NCBI RefSeq assembly: GCF_027943255.1
Contig: NC_072896.1
Span: forward strand, 46,774,501-46,838,500
Direction of reading: 5' to 3'
Length of the DNA: 64,000 bases
From: Anastrepha obliqua
Lineage: Eukaryota; Arthropoda; Insecta; Diptera; Tephritidae
The position numbers and the translations under genes were made by a program. Below the pieces are notes generated by a model. That model was not told the origin of the DNA and ran no database searches. It saw only the letters and a program-made list of their open reading frames with translations. Positions 54,682 through 64,000 of this stretch are shown piece after piece. Within the stretch, counting starts at the first letter, position 1. Every line of letters starts with the position of its first letter.

Positions 54682-55429
54682 CGGGGATCCATTTGAGGGG
54701 TTATACGCAGTTATGAATCAAATAAAAGACGGGTTGTCAAGGATTTATCCTGAAGAAACTTCAGAATATTTTAATTTGAAAATTTTTGGCGGTTATAAAA
54801 GCGTCCTTCAAGAACGTAACAAAATTTTTTATTTATGCAAATGTTGATTATAGAGCGCGCTGCAGGCGATTTCTGGAACCTCCTTTAAAAAAAGACGATT
54901 TACGGTGTACATCGTAACTCAGGATTGGATTATCTGAAATCAAAAAACCAAACAAATTTTGTTAATATATTAGATTATCTAGTAATTAATCGTTCGGCTA
55001 ATCAAAATAGTGAATTTTCACAAAATGGCAGCTTTTAAAAGAAATGATTTCGATTTTTACGTTAAAATTTGGCCGTAAATTGATTATAAAATGAAAAATA
55101 AGTATCAGATTTACAAAAGGAACGATTAATTACTAGAAAATGTATCTTTAAAGATTGAGTTAAAACGGTTGACCGATCAAACAAGCCGTTTTCGAGATAT
55201 CGTGTACACCGACTTGAAAAATGCCGTTTTGAAAAAAAACACGTTTAAAGTTTCAATACCAAAAACGTGCCGAGGCATCTCTACATATTTAGGTATAACT
55301 CCGAAAGTACTTCTTAGATCTACTTCAAATTTCGTGCGTATACTTTTGAATATATGTACATTACAAAAATGCAAAAAAAAAATTGATTTTTTTGAAAGTC
55401 ATAACCCTTGAACAAAGAATCAAATTCGT
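54682..55429. other. unassigned A+T-rich DNA, possible old DNA-transposon remnant
   Basis: GGGGTTATACGCAGTTATGA (54698-) and, on the minus strand at 55395-55410, AAGGGTTATGACTTTC may be weak inverted ends. No transposase is recognised. Confidence 0.25.
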
Positions 55430-56110
55430 TTATTGCACTGTCATACAGAGGGAAAACAAAAAGGAGAAAAATAAAAAAGCCGAACAGGGAGGAAGAAGGA
55501 AACAGCGGCTTTGAATTAGCGCATTATAACCAAATGGTGACTAATTACATTGCAATAGCCGCCACAACCTACTGACGAAATTCACCAAGGGTGTGATATT
55601 TAAACCTGCTATATTCGTAAGTGCAGCAAAAAAGTGAGAGCCAAGATAACTGAGCCTTAGCCGGACTAGAACAGGGCGGCTGAAGAGGAGATGCTGAGAT
55701 GATTCCACCTCATGCTCTCGGCAGCTACTGCAGCAAGTATTTGAGGCCATCCCAAGGCTCACCGCATGGATACCTAGCGCACAATGCCCGGTACGGACAC
55801 CAACCAAATTCGAGAGCTGCGGCTTTGTTAGCCTCAAAAGTGCCCTCGAGGCAGGTGGCCAGTAGAATCTTGCGACTTCGCATGTTTGCGCACTAGCCCA
55901 GCGCTCGCTGAGTTGACGCGAGGTCCATCTTCCCAGTAGCAGACCACAAGTTCTCAAGGAAAGCGCAATCCTCTCGTTTCGCAGAGAAACCGTATCGACG
56001 ATTCTCTGTCTAGTAAGCTCATCACCCCAAGACCGGGGTATCCAAATAAGCCGAATATCGAAGTACTCGGATGCGTTCGAGAGAGAAATCCAGCATTTCA
56101 TGCAAAGCAA
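55430..56110 (-). pseudogene. LINE C-terminus: end of RNase H, Cys/His tail
   Basis: Minus-strand frame 55541-56110 (189 codons) reads NASEYFDIRLIWIPRSWG (RNase H last strand; WVPGH corrupted), DELTRQ (last Asp), LRTCGLLLGRWTSRQLSERW, LRLTKPQLSNLVGVRTGHCALGIHAVSLGMASNTCCSSC and EVESSQHLLFSRPVLVRLRLSYLGSHFF. It is open over its whole length, so fairly young, but has lost residues of the Cys/His motif. The 3' UTR runs to about 55430. I/LOA-type; distinct from families A and C. Confidence 0.75.
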
Positions 56111-56334
56111 ACTTTTTATAGCATATGAATGAAATCAACGCAATTTTTTAGGTGGTTTAGGATGCTACTTTATTGCACAAAATGTAAGCATCATATGCCA
56201 ATATATATACTTAGTCTTGCCATAAATTCTGTGACAAATTATTCAATGCATGCCGCGTAAACCAAGTTCCATTATTGTTGTTTTAGTTCGTATGCATTGT
56301 CTACTCAAAAATTATACTTAGTTTCGTGGCAAAT

Positions 56335-57098
56335 TTCACTTGGTAGAAATGGAATGGGGAGCTAAGGAAAATCGCATTGCAGTGATTGCATTTCGAAAGT
56401 GTGATAAAAGTGCAATTAAGATTTACAAATCGCTGAAAAAACTGAATATTTCGAGAATGTTGGTTTATCGCACGTTCAACCATCAATCGTTTTTCCGAAA
56501 CGTCTGCAGGGACAGACAGAAAACGAAGTGGTCGTCCTCACGTGGCTCCAACCAGCGCAGCCATAAAAGCCGTCCGTGAGAGAATTCGCGGAAAATCATG
56601 GCCTGGGAAACGAATGTATCTACCAGATCCATGTCAAGACTAATTAGAAATGATCTTCACATGAAAGTCTTCTGTCGCTCTACCGGTCACCTGTTGACAA
56701 TGCGCTTGAAAGGAATTAGACTCGACAGATACAAACAGCTTCTTCGGTGGCACGCGGTCAACAGCCATGAAAATAATCATTTCACTGATAAGAAAATGTT
56801 CACTGTTTGAAGTTGAAGTTTCTGAAGTTTTTAAAAAGGGAAATGACAAAATCTATTTTAAAACGTCTACAGACAAAAAATGTTGTTCCAACGGTTCAGC
56901 GTGACCACCATCCAGCTTCCGTAGTGGTTGGGTGGCGAGTGTCTTGTAGTGGCGAGCGATAAATTTTTCATTTCTGCGAAAAAGGAATAAAGACTGTGGC
57001 AAAAGTGTACCAGGAGGATGTCTTAAAAGACGCAGTGAAACGCAGTGGAGCAGTCCACCCTTCAATGGAGAGCGTTGGATCTTCCAGCAGGACTCCTC
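56335..57098 (+). pseudogene. DD37D mariner-like remnant, N-terminal two thirds
   Basis: The plus strand reads NRIAVIAFRKCDKSAIKIYKSLKKLNISRM and LVYRTFNHQS (HTH), RSKRSGRPHVAPTSAAIKAV in a shifted frame, STRSMSRLIRNDLHMKVF, CRSTGHLLTMRLKGI, HFTDKKMFTV (first Asp region), VVVGWRVSCSGERxIFHFC, KVYQEDVLKDAV and WIFQQDSSP (second Asp) at 57080-57098. There it stops, cut by the unclassified TIR transposon copy. Confidence 0.7.
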
Positions 57099-58633
57099 TC
57101 CGCTGAAGAACTGTTATATGGCCCAAGAATAGATGACACAGTTTAAGTAATTATATAACTCGTATAACTCTATATAAATCGATAGCCCAACTTGACATGC
57201 GTTTTTCTCAAAACTATATTTTTTGAACTGGTGATTACTGTAACTTAAAAACCGCCTGGTAGATACTGCTCTTGTAAAACATAAAAAAATCGTGCCTGAT
57301 CGAAGGATTTTTTTGAAGTGAAACTTCTTAGGCGTCGATGGACGACCGAGAATGGAGAGTAAAATTTCAAGGCCATGAAACGTTTTGGGCATTTTCGTTC
57401 CGCGATAGAGAAAAAAGATATAACGTAGAGGAAAAGGAGAGAGAGAGGGAGCTATACCTTATATATATCTTAGATACACTTAGGCTATTTTTCCTAAGTT
57501 TTTCCTTGTGGTTGCTAATTTCTACTGAGAAATAACACTGCCTACTTTTTGGCGCCTGTTTGTTGGTTATCACCGTAACTTAAAAACCGCCTTAAAAATA
57601 CTGCTCTTGTAAAACATAAAAAAATCGTGCCAAATCGAAGAATTTTTTTGAAGTGAAACTTCTTAGGCGTCGATGGACGAGCGAGAATGGAGAGTAAGAT
57701 TTCAAGGCCATGAAACGTTTTGGGCACTTTCGTTCCGCAATAGAGAAAAAAGATATAACGTAGAGGAAAAGGAGAGAGAGAGAGAGCTATACCTTATATA
57801 TATCTTAGATACACTTTAGGCTATTTTTCTCAAGTTTTTCCTTGTGGTTGCTAATTTCTACTGAGAAATAACCCTGCCTACTTTTTGGCGCTTGTTTGTT
57901 GGAGCGAACTTGCAGGAAATATATATTTGGTGCCTACTTTTTAGCGTTATATTTCCTTGGTGCCTACTGTCTGGGGCGTTTTTTGGTTCCAACTTTTTTG
58001 GCGCTTATTTCCGTTTCCTGGCTAGTGCTTGTGTTTTGAAATCGCTGCGTTTGTACGGGTGATAAACGCACGGAGTTTTTTGTAAATTTTGTCTATTTGT
58101 ATTCTCTGCATATGTTGTGAATTTAGTTAGATATATATTCTTTCTCTTTCTCTCTCTCATTCTCTCTCTGGCCTCGCCCTCTTTCTTTGTCTGCCTTGAA
58201 AGTTTCACTCCTGTTATGTGTACTACGCTACACGCACTGTTTTTTCAAAACTTTCGATTTTTTTTAAACAATTAATTGTCGGTTTTTTCTGAAAAGCATC
58301 TCCTGAGGCCGCCATATTGTTAATTTTGAAAAAAAGGCTTCGATCAGGCACAAGATTATCTATTACTAAAACTAATTTCTCTTGTCTGACTGATTTTAGA
58401 TGAATCTCCAACGACTTGTGATGATCACCGCAAGCGACTTCTGGAGAAACGACTTCTGACAAACAGCGATAACTTTTACAATTATTAAGTTTTTTTTGAA
58501 ATTTTGCTAAAGTCAAGTTGAAACATGATGATTAATGCTATGTTTTTATTTTTGTAAAATAAAGCAATAGACTAGCAAAAAAAAAATGATTGAAAATCAG
58601 AATATTTTCAAGCCTCTGACTACCCTTAACCCC
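57099..58633. mobile_element. unclassified TIR transposon, copy 2 with internal duplication
   Basis: Homologous to 47815-49142 throughout. The right terminus rc GGGGTTAAGGGTAGTCAGAG ends at 58633. The left ~240 bp, including the left TIR, is absent; homology begins near GAAGAACTGTTATATGGCCC (57106). A segment of about 335 bp (57231-57565) is repeated immediately (57566-57900). A minus-strand frame at 58223-58516 parallels 48785-49069 of copy 1. The left truncation abuts a mariner remnant. Confidence 0.75.
57231..57900. repeat. tandem duplication of ~335 bp
   Basis: Unit 1 begins GTGATTACTGTAACTTAAAA at 57231 and unit 2 begins GTTATCACCGTAACTTAAAA at 57566. Both run through AGGCGTCGATGGACGA and CCTACTTTTTGGCGC. 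The units differ at scattered sites, so the duplication is not recent. Confidence 0.85.
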
Positions 58634-61179
58634 TTACATCCTTATTTGCAGCCCATCAGCTTCTGCCGCCGCTTTGTATATGGATTTTTCAGCTATGCTA
58701 TTGATATAATTTATTTATTTCTTTATTTTCTTTATGAATTGTTCAATGAAGTTCTGCATCTGATACCTGCCCACGTTTGATGCGGTTAGTGCTTTATGAG
58801 AGCTTAACCGAGAATTTCCACAGAATTTCATCACACAAATCGCAGCATACGTGCGACTGATGATTGTAATGAAGTAAACATGAAAGTTTCCAATTTTCTT
58901 GTGATTTAAATTAAAGTATTTTAAATGAGAATTTGCAAAGCACTCTTCTCAATCTAGCAATTGGCCGTATTGAAGTGTATATCCTAGTATAACTCAATGC
59001 CTTTAAATTGAGTGTATATTTTGTTCTTAAGAGCCAATTTATAAACCAAATGCTAGCTGCATTTATTCCAGTGACATTTATTCTTTTTATATGCGAGTTC
59101 AAGTGCATACGCATTCACATTCTAATTTAAATTGAAAACATTTTGTAAAGCTTTCCCCAGTGCGCACACATCACACATCTGCCCTTACAGTTGCTGATGG
59201 TGCCAAGAGCAACAGAGAAGAGCAGCAGGGTAATGGTGATGGAGTGCAGAGGATCCAAGCTAATATGTCTGCCCGCAAATGACATTGAACAGGAAAAATG
59301 TAATAGCATATTTACATACATACATACATACATACACACATACAAGCACATGCAGCTAAGTATCACCGAAGATTATATGGAAATAGTGTGTATGCAAGAA
59401 GGCACAGAAAGAGAACGGAAAAATCATTCGTACCGAGTAGAGCATTTCAAATATATTCGAAGTTACTGAAAATCACTATTGAATGCCAATGCAGCTGACC
59501 CCCATTTCCGTATGTAATTACTTATGACAATGAGAGTGTCTTTGCTGTTGTTCTTTCTGACCGTTTAGCTTCACGCATATGCAAGGACATACTCGTACAT
59601 ACATACATTCTCATCCACACCGATGCACACAAATACATGCATATTCTGTGCTTATTTGAAGTCTGAAGTGGCGTAGAGTTTTTTGCTAATGAACTCAAAT
59701 AGAAATTGGAATTTAAATTGGCTTATTATAACAGCGACAATTAAGCAGTCAATAGCACTACAACAAATACCATAACAACAACAATGCTGGCAAATAGTAT
59801 AAAAAGCCACAAATGATATTAAAAAAGAGCAACACTCAATGAAAACCGCAAGCAAAGTGTGCAATACGCCACAAGAACCACTCCACCCTCGCCGCGTAGC
59901 GACGAAAAACAACAAAAAAGTGTCAAACTGAAATACCAATTCAAATTCAAATTCAAATTGGTGAAACGGAGAGGTCATTAATTAATTACTGTAAATGGTA
60001 ATCGTTTCGGTTTAACAATGCAAGCAAAAACGCCCACACCCCTACACAAACGAATATTTATGTATGTATGTAAATTTGTGCGCTCCCTCGCATTCGCATA
60101 GGGGAACAATGACAGATGCAGAAGCCACACACACACACTTACATACATTACGCCACCTTCGTTTAATGCTGTGTCGCTTTCTCTTTCTCCTCCCTCTGTG
60201 TCTCTGTGTCTCTCTCTCTCTCTCCATGGAATACCCACACTTATGCTTCTTCAAATAAAAGTCATTTATTGCGGTTAAAGTACGCGTGCCATACCCACTG
60301 CCCGGCTTCTCCCCTCTTCTATAACTTTATGCAAATTATCCAGAGTCAGTTCGAAATGTGTGGCTATGTGTATGTATGTATGGGCGTATTTGCGGTATTT
60401 TGCAGTCAGCTCGACAACTTGCGGCAGAATGCAAAGTTGTTGCCGGTCGCATAGAGATTAGCGCAGCATCGAGATTGCAACAATGCGGTCGTTCCGGTGA
60501 TTGTTCCAAGTTACTCATTGCTGCTTACAAGCTGCAGTCGTTGTTTTTGTTTTTCTGTTTTTTGCTCTTGTCCGCACCACTGTGGCTTTTCTATTGTGTG
60601 CAAATATGCTGCGCTAATTGGTTCGATTCATTGTAGAAGTTGGGGTTGCCGATGGCTTTTTGCTATTATTGCATTTTTTCTTGAGGCCAAAATGAGCGGT
60701 AAGAAAAATTAATGAACTGTCAAACAGTGATTACTACCGTCAATATGAAATCGTTCATAAACTGAACGATATTTTCTTTGTTGGTATTTCAATTTAGAAA
60801 AAGTTTATTGTCATCTCATTCTCTTTTATTTCAATTTTGTACAGGATTTGCGATGCATTTAATTTAATTGGTAACTGAAATCCATATTAAATTGTATTTT
60901 TATTTTCAATTGCACTTAACCAAAAGAAAGTCATTAATTGAAATAAGAAAATGCAATAATAACTCATTCGAAATCAAGGTCGTTACTGCCTAATTTTAGA
61001 TGTTCAAGACACAACTCGTTTAAGAATTGGTAGATTGACAGAGTAGCCTTGGTCATTTGCAATTTGTAGTTTGAGTAGTACTACAAATCTACAAATAACT
61101 TTTTTCCGTGATCAAAAAGCGTGTTAGTAGTTTTTCTTTCTACGGTTATGTAGGTATCATAATTAGGTGAAATTTGGTG
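58634..61179. other. TE-poor spacer with microsatellites
   Basis: (CATA)n at 59316-59345, CATA/GTAT repeats at 59595-59640 and 60058-60075, (CA)n at 60128-60138 and (TC)n at 60205-60225. The A+T-rich remainder shows no gene; open frames on both strands across 60040-60260 are microsatellite-driven. It looks like ordinary intergenic or intronic DNA. Confidence 0.5.
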
Positions 61180-61640
61180 ACTGGCACTCCCGAAGTAGCA
61201 CTAAAACGCCGTTTTGATATCATTATGAGACCTCAAACAGTCTGATTCCAGCCAGCCAGAGCTGTTGACGTAATGAATCAGGATTGATGAGACTTAGCTT
61301 AGCGCCCTCCCCACATTTGTCGAAGAAAGCATTGAAATTAATCATCTAGCTGTCAAACCCGGACATTTACATTTACATTTACAGTCTTCTTTGATTAAAT
61401 AGTAAACCTAGCTTTTCCGCATATGCGTCGATTGTCCAATGACCGGTAAATACAGCTACGAGTTTGGAAATTGAATGGCGTTGAGTCGCCTGGACTTTTT
61501 GAGACCTCCACCTATTGTAATGTTACTGCAGGGTTTTCGAAATAGTACATAAAAAAATGCGCTTTCTTGAGAAATACCTAAGTAGTGCAATTCCCCTATA
61601 ACAACAGGCAGGATGCCTAGATGGGGCTAGCTGTTGCCCA
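61180..61640 (-). mobile_element. LINE family A, 3' end only
   Basis: Clear nucleotide similarity to 6190-6700: GACTGGCACTCCCGAAGTAG, CGTTTTGATATCATTATGAG, AATCATCTAGCTGTCAAACC, GGTAAACCTAGCTTTTCCGC-like text and TACGAGTTTGGAAATTGAAT. Strongly 5' truncated and diverged; no usable frame. Confidence 0.7.
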
Positions 61641-61754
61641 AAAAACAAGAAACGATTTAATGTGTATACAAATTTTCAGGCCATCTACCTGACAAAGGTT
61701 TTGTATCTAGGAAAAATTAGTTCATGGCTTGTAGTCCATTTTAAAAACTTTTCA

Positions 61755-63790
61755 TCTATACTAATATTATAAAGAGGAAAACTTTGTTTGTTTGTTTGTA
61801 ATGAAGAGGCTCAAAAACTACTGGACCGATTTTAAAAATTCTTTCACCATTCGAAAGCTACATCATCCACGAGTAACATGGATTATATTTTATTTTGGAA
61901 ATAGGGCTCGAGATATAGGTCAAAACGTGGACCCGGGTAACCTTCGGATGTGTATGTACAATATGGGTATCAAATGGAAGCTGTTGGTGAATGCTGTAGT
62001 TCAGAGTATTTTTCATGCCGCTCTGTGACTAAGGTCTCGAGATAGAGACCAAAACGTGGACCCTAGAATGTGTTCGTATAATATGGATATCAAATTGAAG
62101 CTGTTGGTGAATGCTTTAGTACAGAGTATTTTTCATGCCGCTCCGTGACTGGGGTCTCGAGATATAGGTCAAAACATGGACCCGGGTAACCTTTGGTTGT
62201 GTATGTACAATATGGGTATCAAATGAAAGCTGTTGATAAGTGCTTTAATACGGGGTAATTTTCATACCTATTGATGACTAGGGTCTGGAAATATATGCCA
62301 AAACGTGGACCCGCCGTGTCTTTGAACCGAATTAAACCAAACTTACACACATTGTTAAGTAGGTATTGAAGATGATTTCCGTATAGTTTGAATACCTATT
62401 GGTAGATAGGGTCTCGAGATATAGGTCAAAACGTGGACCCGGGTAACCTTCGGATGTGTATGTACAATATGGGTATCAAATAAAAGCCGTTGGTGAATGC
62501 TTTAGTTCAGAGTATTTCCATCCGCTCCGTGACTAGGGTCTCGAGATAGAGACCAAAACGTGGACCCTAGAATGTGTTTGTACAATATGGATATCAAATA
62601 AAAGCGGTTGATAAGTGCTTTAATACGGGGTAATTTTCATACCTATTGATGACTAGGGTCTCGAAATATATGCCAAAACGTGGACCCGCCGTGTCTTTGA
62701 ACCGAATTAAACCAAACTTACACACATTGTTAAGTAGGTATTGAAGATGATTTCCGTATAGTTTGAATACCTATTGGTAGATAGGGTCTCGAGATATAGG
62801 TCAAAACGTGGACCCGGGTAACCTTCTGATGTGTATGTACAATATGGGTATCAAATGAAAGCTGTTGGTGAATGCTTTAGTACAGAGTATTTTTCATGCC
62901 GCTCCGTGACTGGGGTCTCGAGATATATGTCAAAACGTGGACCCGGGTGACCTTTGGTTGTGTATGTACAATATGGGTATCAAATGAAAGCTGTTGATAA
63001 GTGCTTTAATACGGGGTAATTTTCATACCTATTGATGACTAGGGTCTCGAAATATATGCCAAAACGTGGACCCGCCGTGTCTTTGCACCGAATTAAACCA
63101 AACTTACACACATTGTTAAGTAAGTACTGAAAATGGGTTTCGTAAAGTTTGGTTGTAATTCGGAGCACTGGCAACGGGTACAGCGTTCTTTTGAACCAGC
63201 CATAATGTCGCTTACTTTTTTAACGCTTGGGGCGGAACTGAACTGTCAAATTGACAGTGTGAGTTACAATGTGTCAATATTTCTTTCTGATTTGGATGCC
63301 ATAAGGAAAAAACGTAAGTGCAACATGTAAAAATTGTTTGTGAATTTTTTTGGAGTGGATTTTGGAACAGTGAATAATTTCTTACGAAATTTGAGAATTT
63401 AATGTGAAATCCGAATTATGTGTTCGTGGAAAAAAAATTTTTTTTCGTTTTTTTTTTTTTTGAAAAATATAAATGGATAATGGTTAAAAAAGCTCCAATG
63501 CTTAATAAAACATATAAATTGAAACGGAAAATTCATGGATGATCAGGAAAAAAGACGATTGTTTATTCATATGCGTTGATTTGAAATTTAAAAACAATCT
63601 TCTTTTTCCTGATTTTCAATTTATATTTTATATTTACTCAAAAACAAATAGAAAAACAAAAAATATGGTTTATGCCAAAGCGCTTGAATAAAGAATAAAG
63701 AAATAAATAATATGAAAATCATATATTTTCTGTTCTAAACCATATCTATTCTATTTTAGTGTGCCCAGCGAAGGGGGCCGGGTTTGCTAG
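61755..63790 (+). mobile_element. non-autonomous Helitron, long copy (2,036 bp)
   Basis: Same ends as 27794-28812: 5' TCTATACTAATATTATAAAG, 3' GGGTTTGCTAG after a GC-rich hairpin. It is inserted between A (61754) and T (63791). The 3' ~640 bp is almost identical to the short copy. The size difference is accounted for mainly by a tandem array in the 5' half. No Rep or helicase domain is encoded, so mobilisation would need an autonomous partner. Confidence 0.9.
61903..63169. repeat. ten-unit tandem array (120-129 bp) inside the Helitron
   Basis: Units begin at AGGGTCTCGAG-like motifs at 61903, 62031, 62151, 62280, 62408, 62535, 62655, 62783, 62912 and 63041. Four unit types can be told apart by the next bases: A (ATATAGGTC), B (ATAGAGACC), C (GGGG start, ATATAKGTC) and D (GAAATATATGCC). 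The order is ABCD-ABD-ACD. The short Helitron copy has only A-D. Confidence 0.9.
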
Positions 63791-64000
63791 TATTAAATAT
63801 TAAGGTAAGAACTCTCTACTTTGTCTTTGTTGACTTTGTTCTCATCGTAAAGGAGCTGCAGATAAATTAGTAAGCCTCTCAATACGAAGTGTGTTAAAAA
63901 AATAAGGTGAATTTTCATTTTTCTCAAAAGATATTTATTTGTTCATCAATTTCTATTTTATCTCCTTTACAGTAGTCCTCCTTAGCTACAATATACTTGT
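63791..64000. other. flank of the Helitron, unassigned
   Basis: Unique-looking A+T-rich DNA; nothing recognised. Confidence 0.4.

Noticed and set aside
54682..55410. A DNA transposon with GGGTTAT ends
   Set aside because: Only about 7 matching bases at the proposed ends and no target duplication; too weak to annotate as an element.
60042..60258. Arg/Glu-rich and Leu/Ser-rich frames on both strands
   Set aside because: Produced by (TC)n and (CA)n tracts; overlapping on both strands.
61903..63169. CRISPR-like array
   Set aside because: The repeats are contiguous 120-129-bp units without short repeat/unique spacer alternation, inside a Helitron of a eukaryotic genome.

Overview
The window looks like a transposon-dense stretch of nuclear DNA from a higher fly. 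A tephritid fruit fly is my best guess, because an abundant tRNA-derived SINE of a type I associate with tephritids occurs four times, and because of the mix of mariner, RTE, R1/LOA and Helitron families. The species cannot be proved from the sequence alone. I recognise no host protein-coding gene, no rRNA or tRNA gene, no CRISPR array and no LTR retrovirus. Almost every readable protein fragment comes from a transposable element, nearly all of them broken.

Layout: 1-4370 holds SINEs, a small TA-flanked MITE, an R1-type LINE remnant and two mariner-like remnants (DD37D and DD41D spacing). 5985-9945 has copies of an unnamed repeat, one split by a LINE, and a full-length SINE. 10170-12040 is a LINE end with the longest intact reading frame in the window (568 codons, RNase H). 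12232-17640 is a stack of mariner/Tc1 pieces with a nested mariner and a nested RTE. 18250-20600 has a mariner scrap and an RTE-like LINE. 23285-29440 has LINE tails, a mariner split by a LINE and a DD37D mariner split by a Helitron. 29827-30545 is a possible Harbinger-type MITE. 32312-36880 has mariner and LINE pieces, one split by a SINE. 38323-40773 is a DD37D element containing a nearly intact DD41D mariner. 47572-49142 and 57099-58633 are two copies of an unclassified TIR transposon. 51788-54335 is a RAG1/Transib-related transposon inserted in an RTE LINE. 61755-63790 is a second, larger Helitron with an internal array of ten units of 120-129 bp.

Between these lie TE-poor stretches (about 7.6-9.0, 14.2-15.2, 20.6-22.4, 30.5-32.3, 36.9-38.3, 44.6-45.8, 49.2-51.7 and 58.6-61.2 kb) of A+T-rich DNA with short CATA/TATG-type microsatellites and no convincing genes.

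The most informative property is stratigraphy. At least seven insertions can be dated relative to their host element because the interrupted sequence rejoins across the insertion, usually with a target-site duplication. The best single find is the 2.5 kb RAG1/Transib-like element. Its ends begin CACATAG, it has a 5-bp duplication (CAACG), its empty site is confirmed by a paralogous RTE copy in the same window, and its transposase is decayed but keeps the three acidic residues I align with RAG1's.
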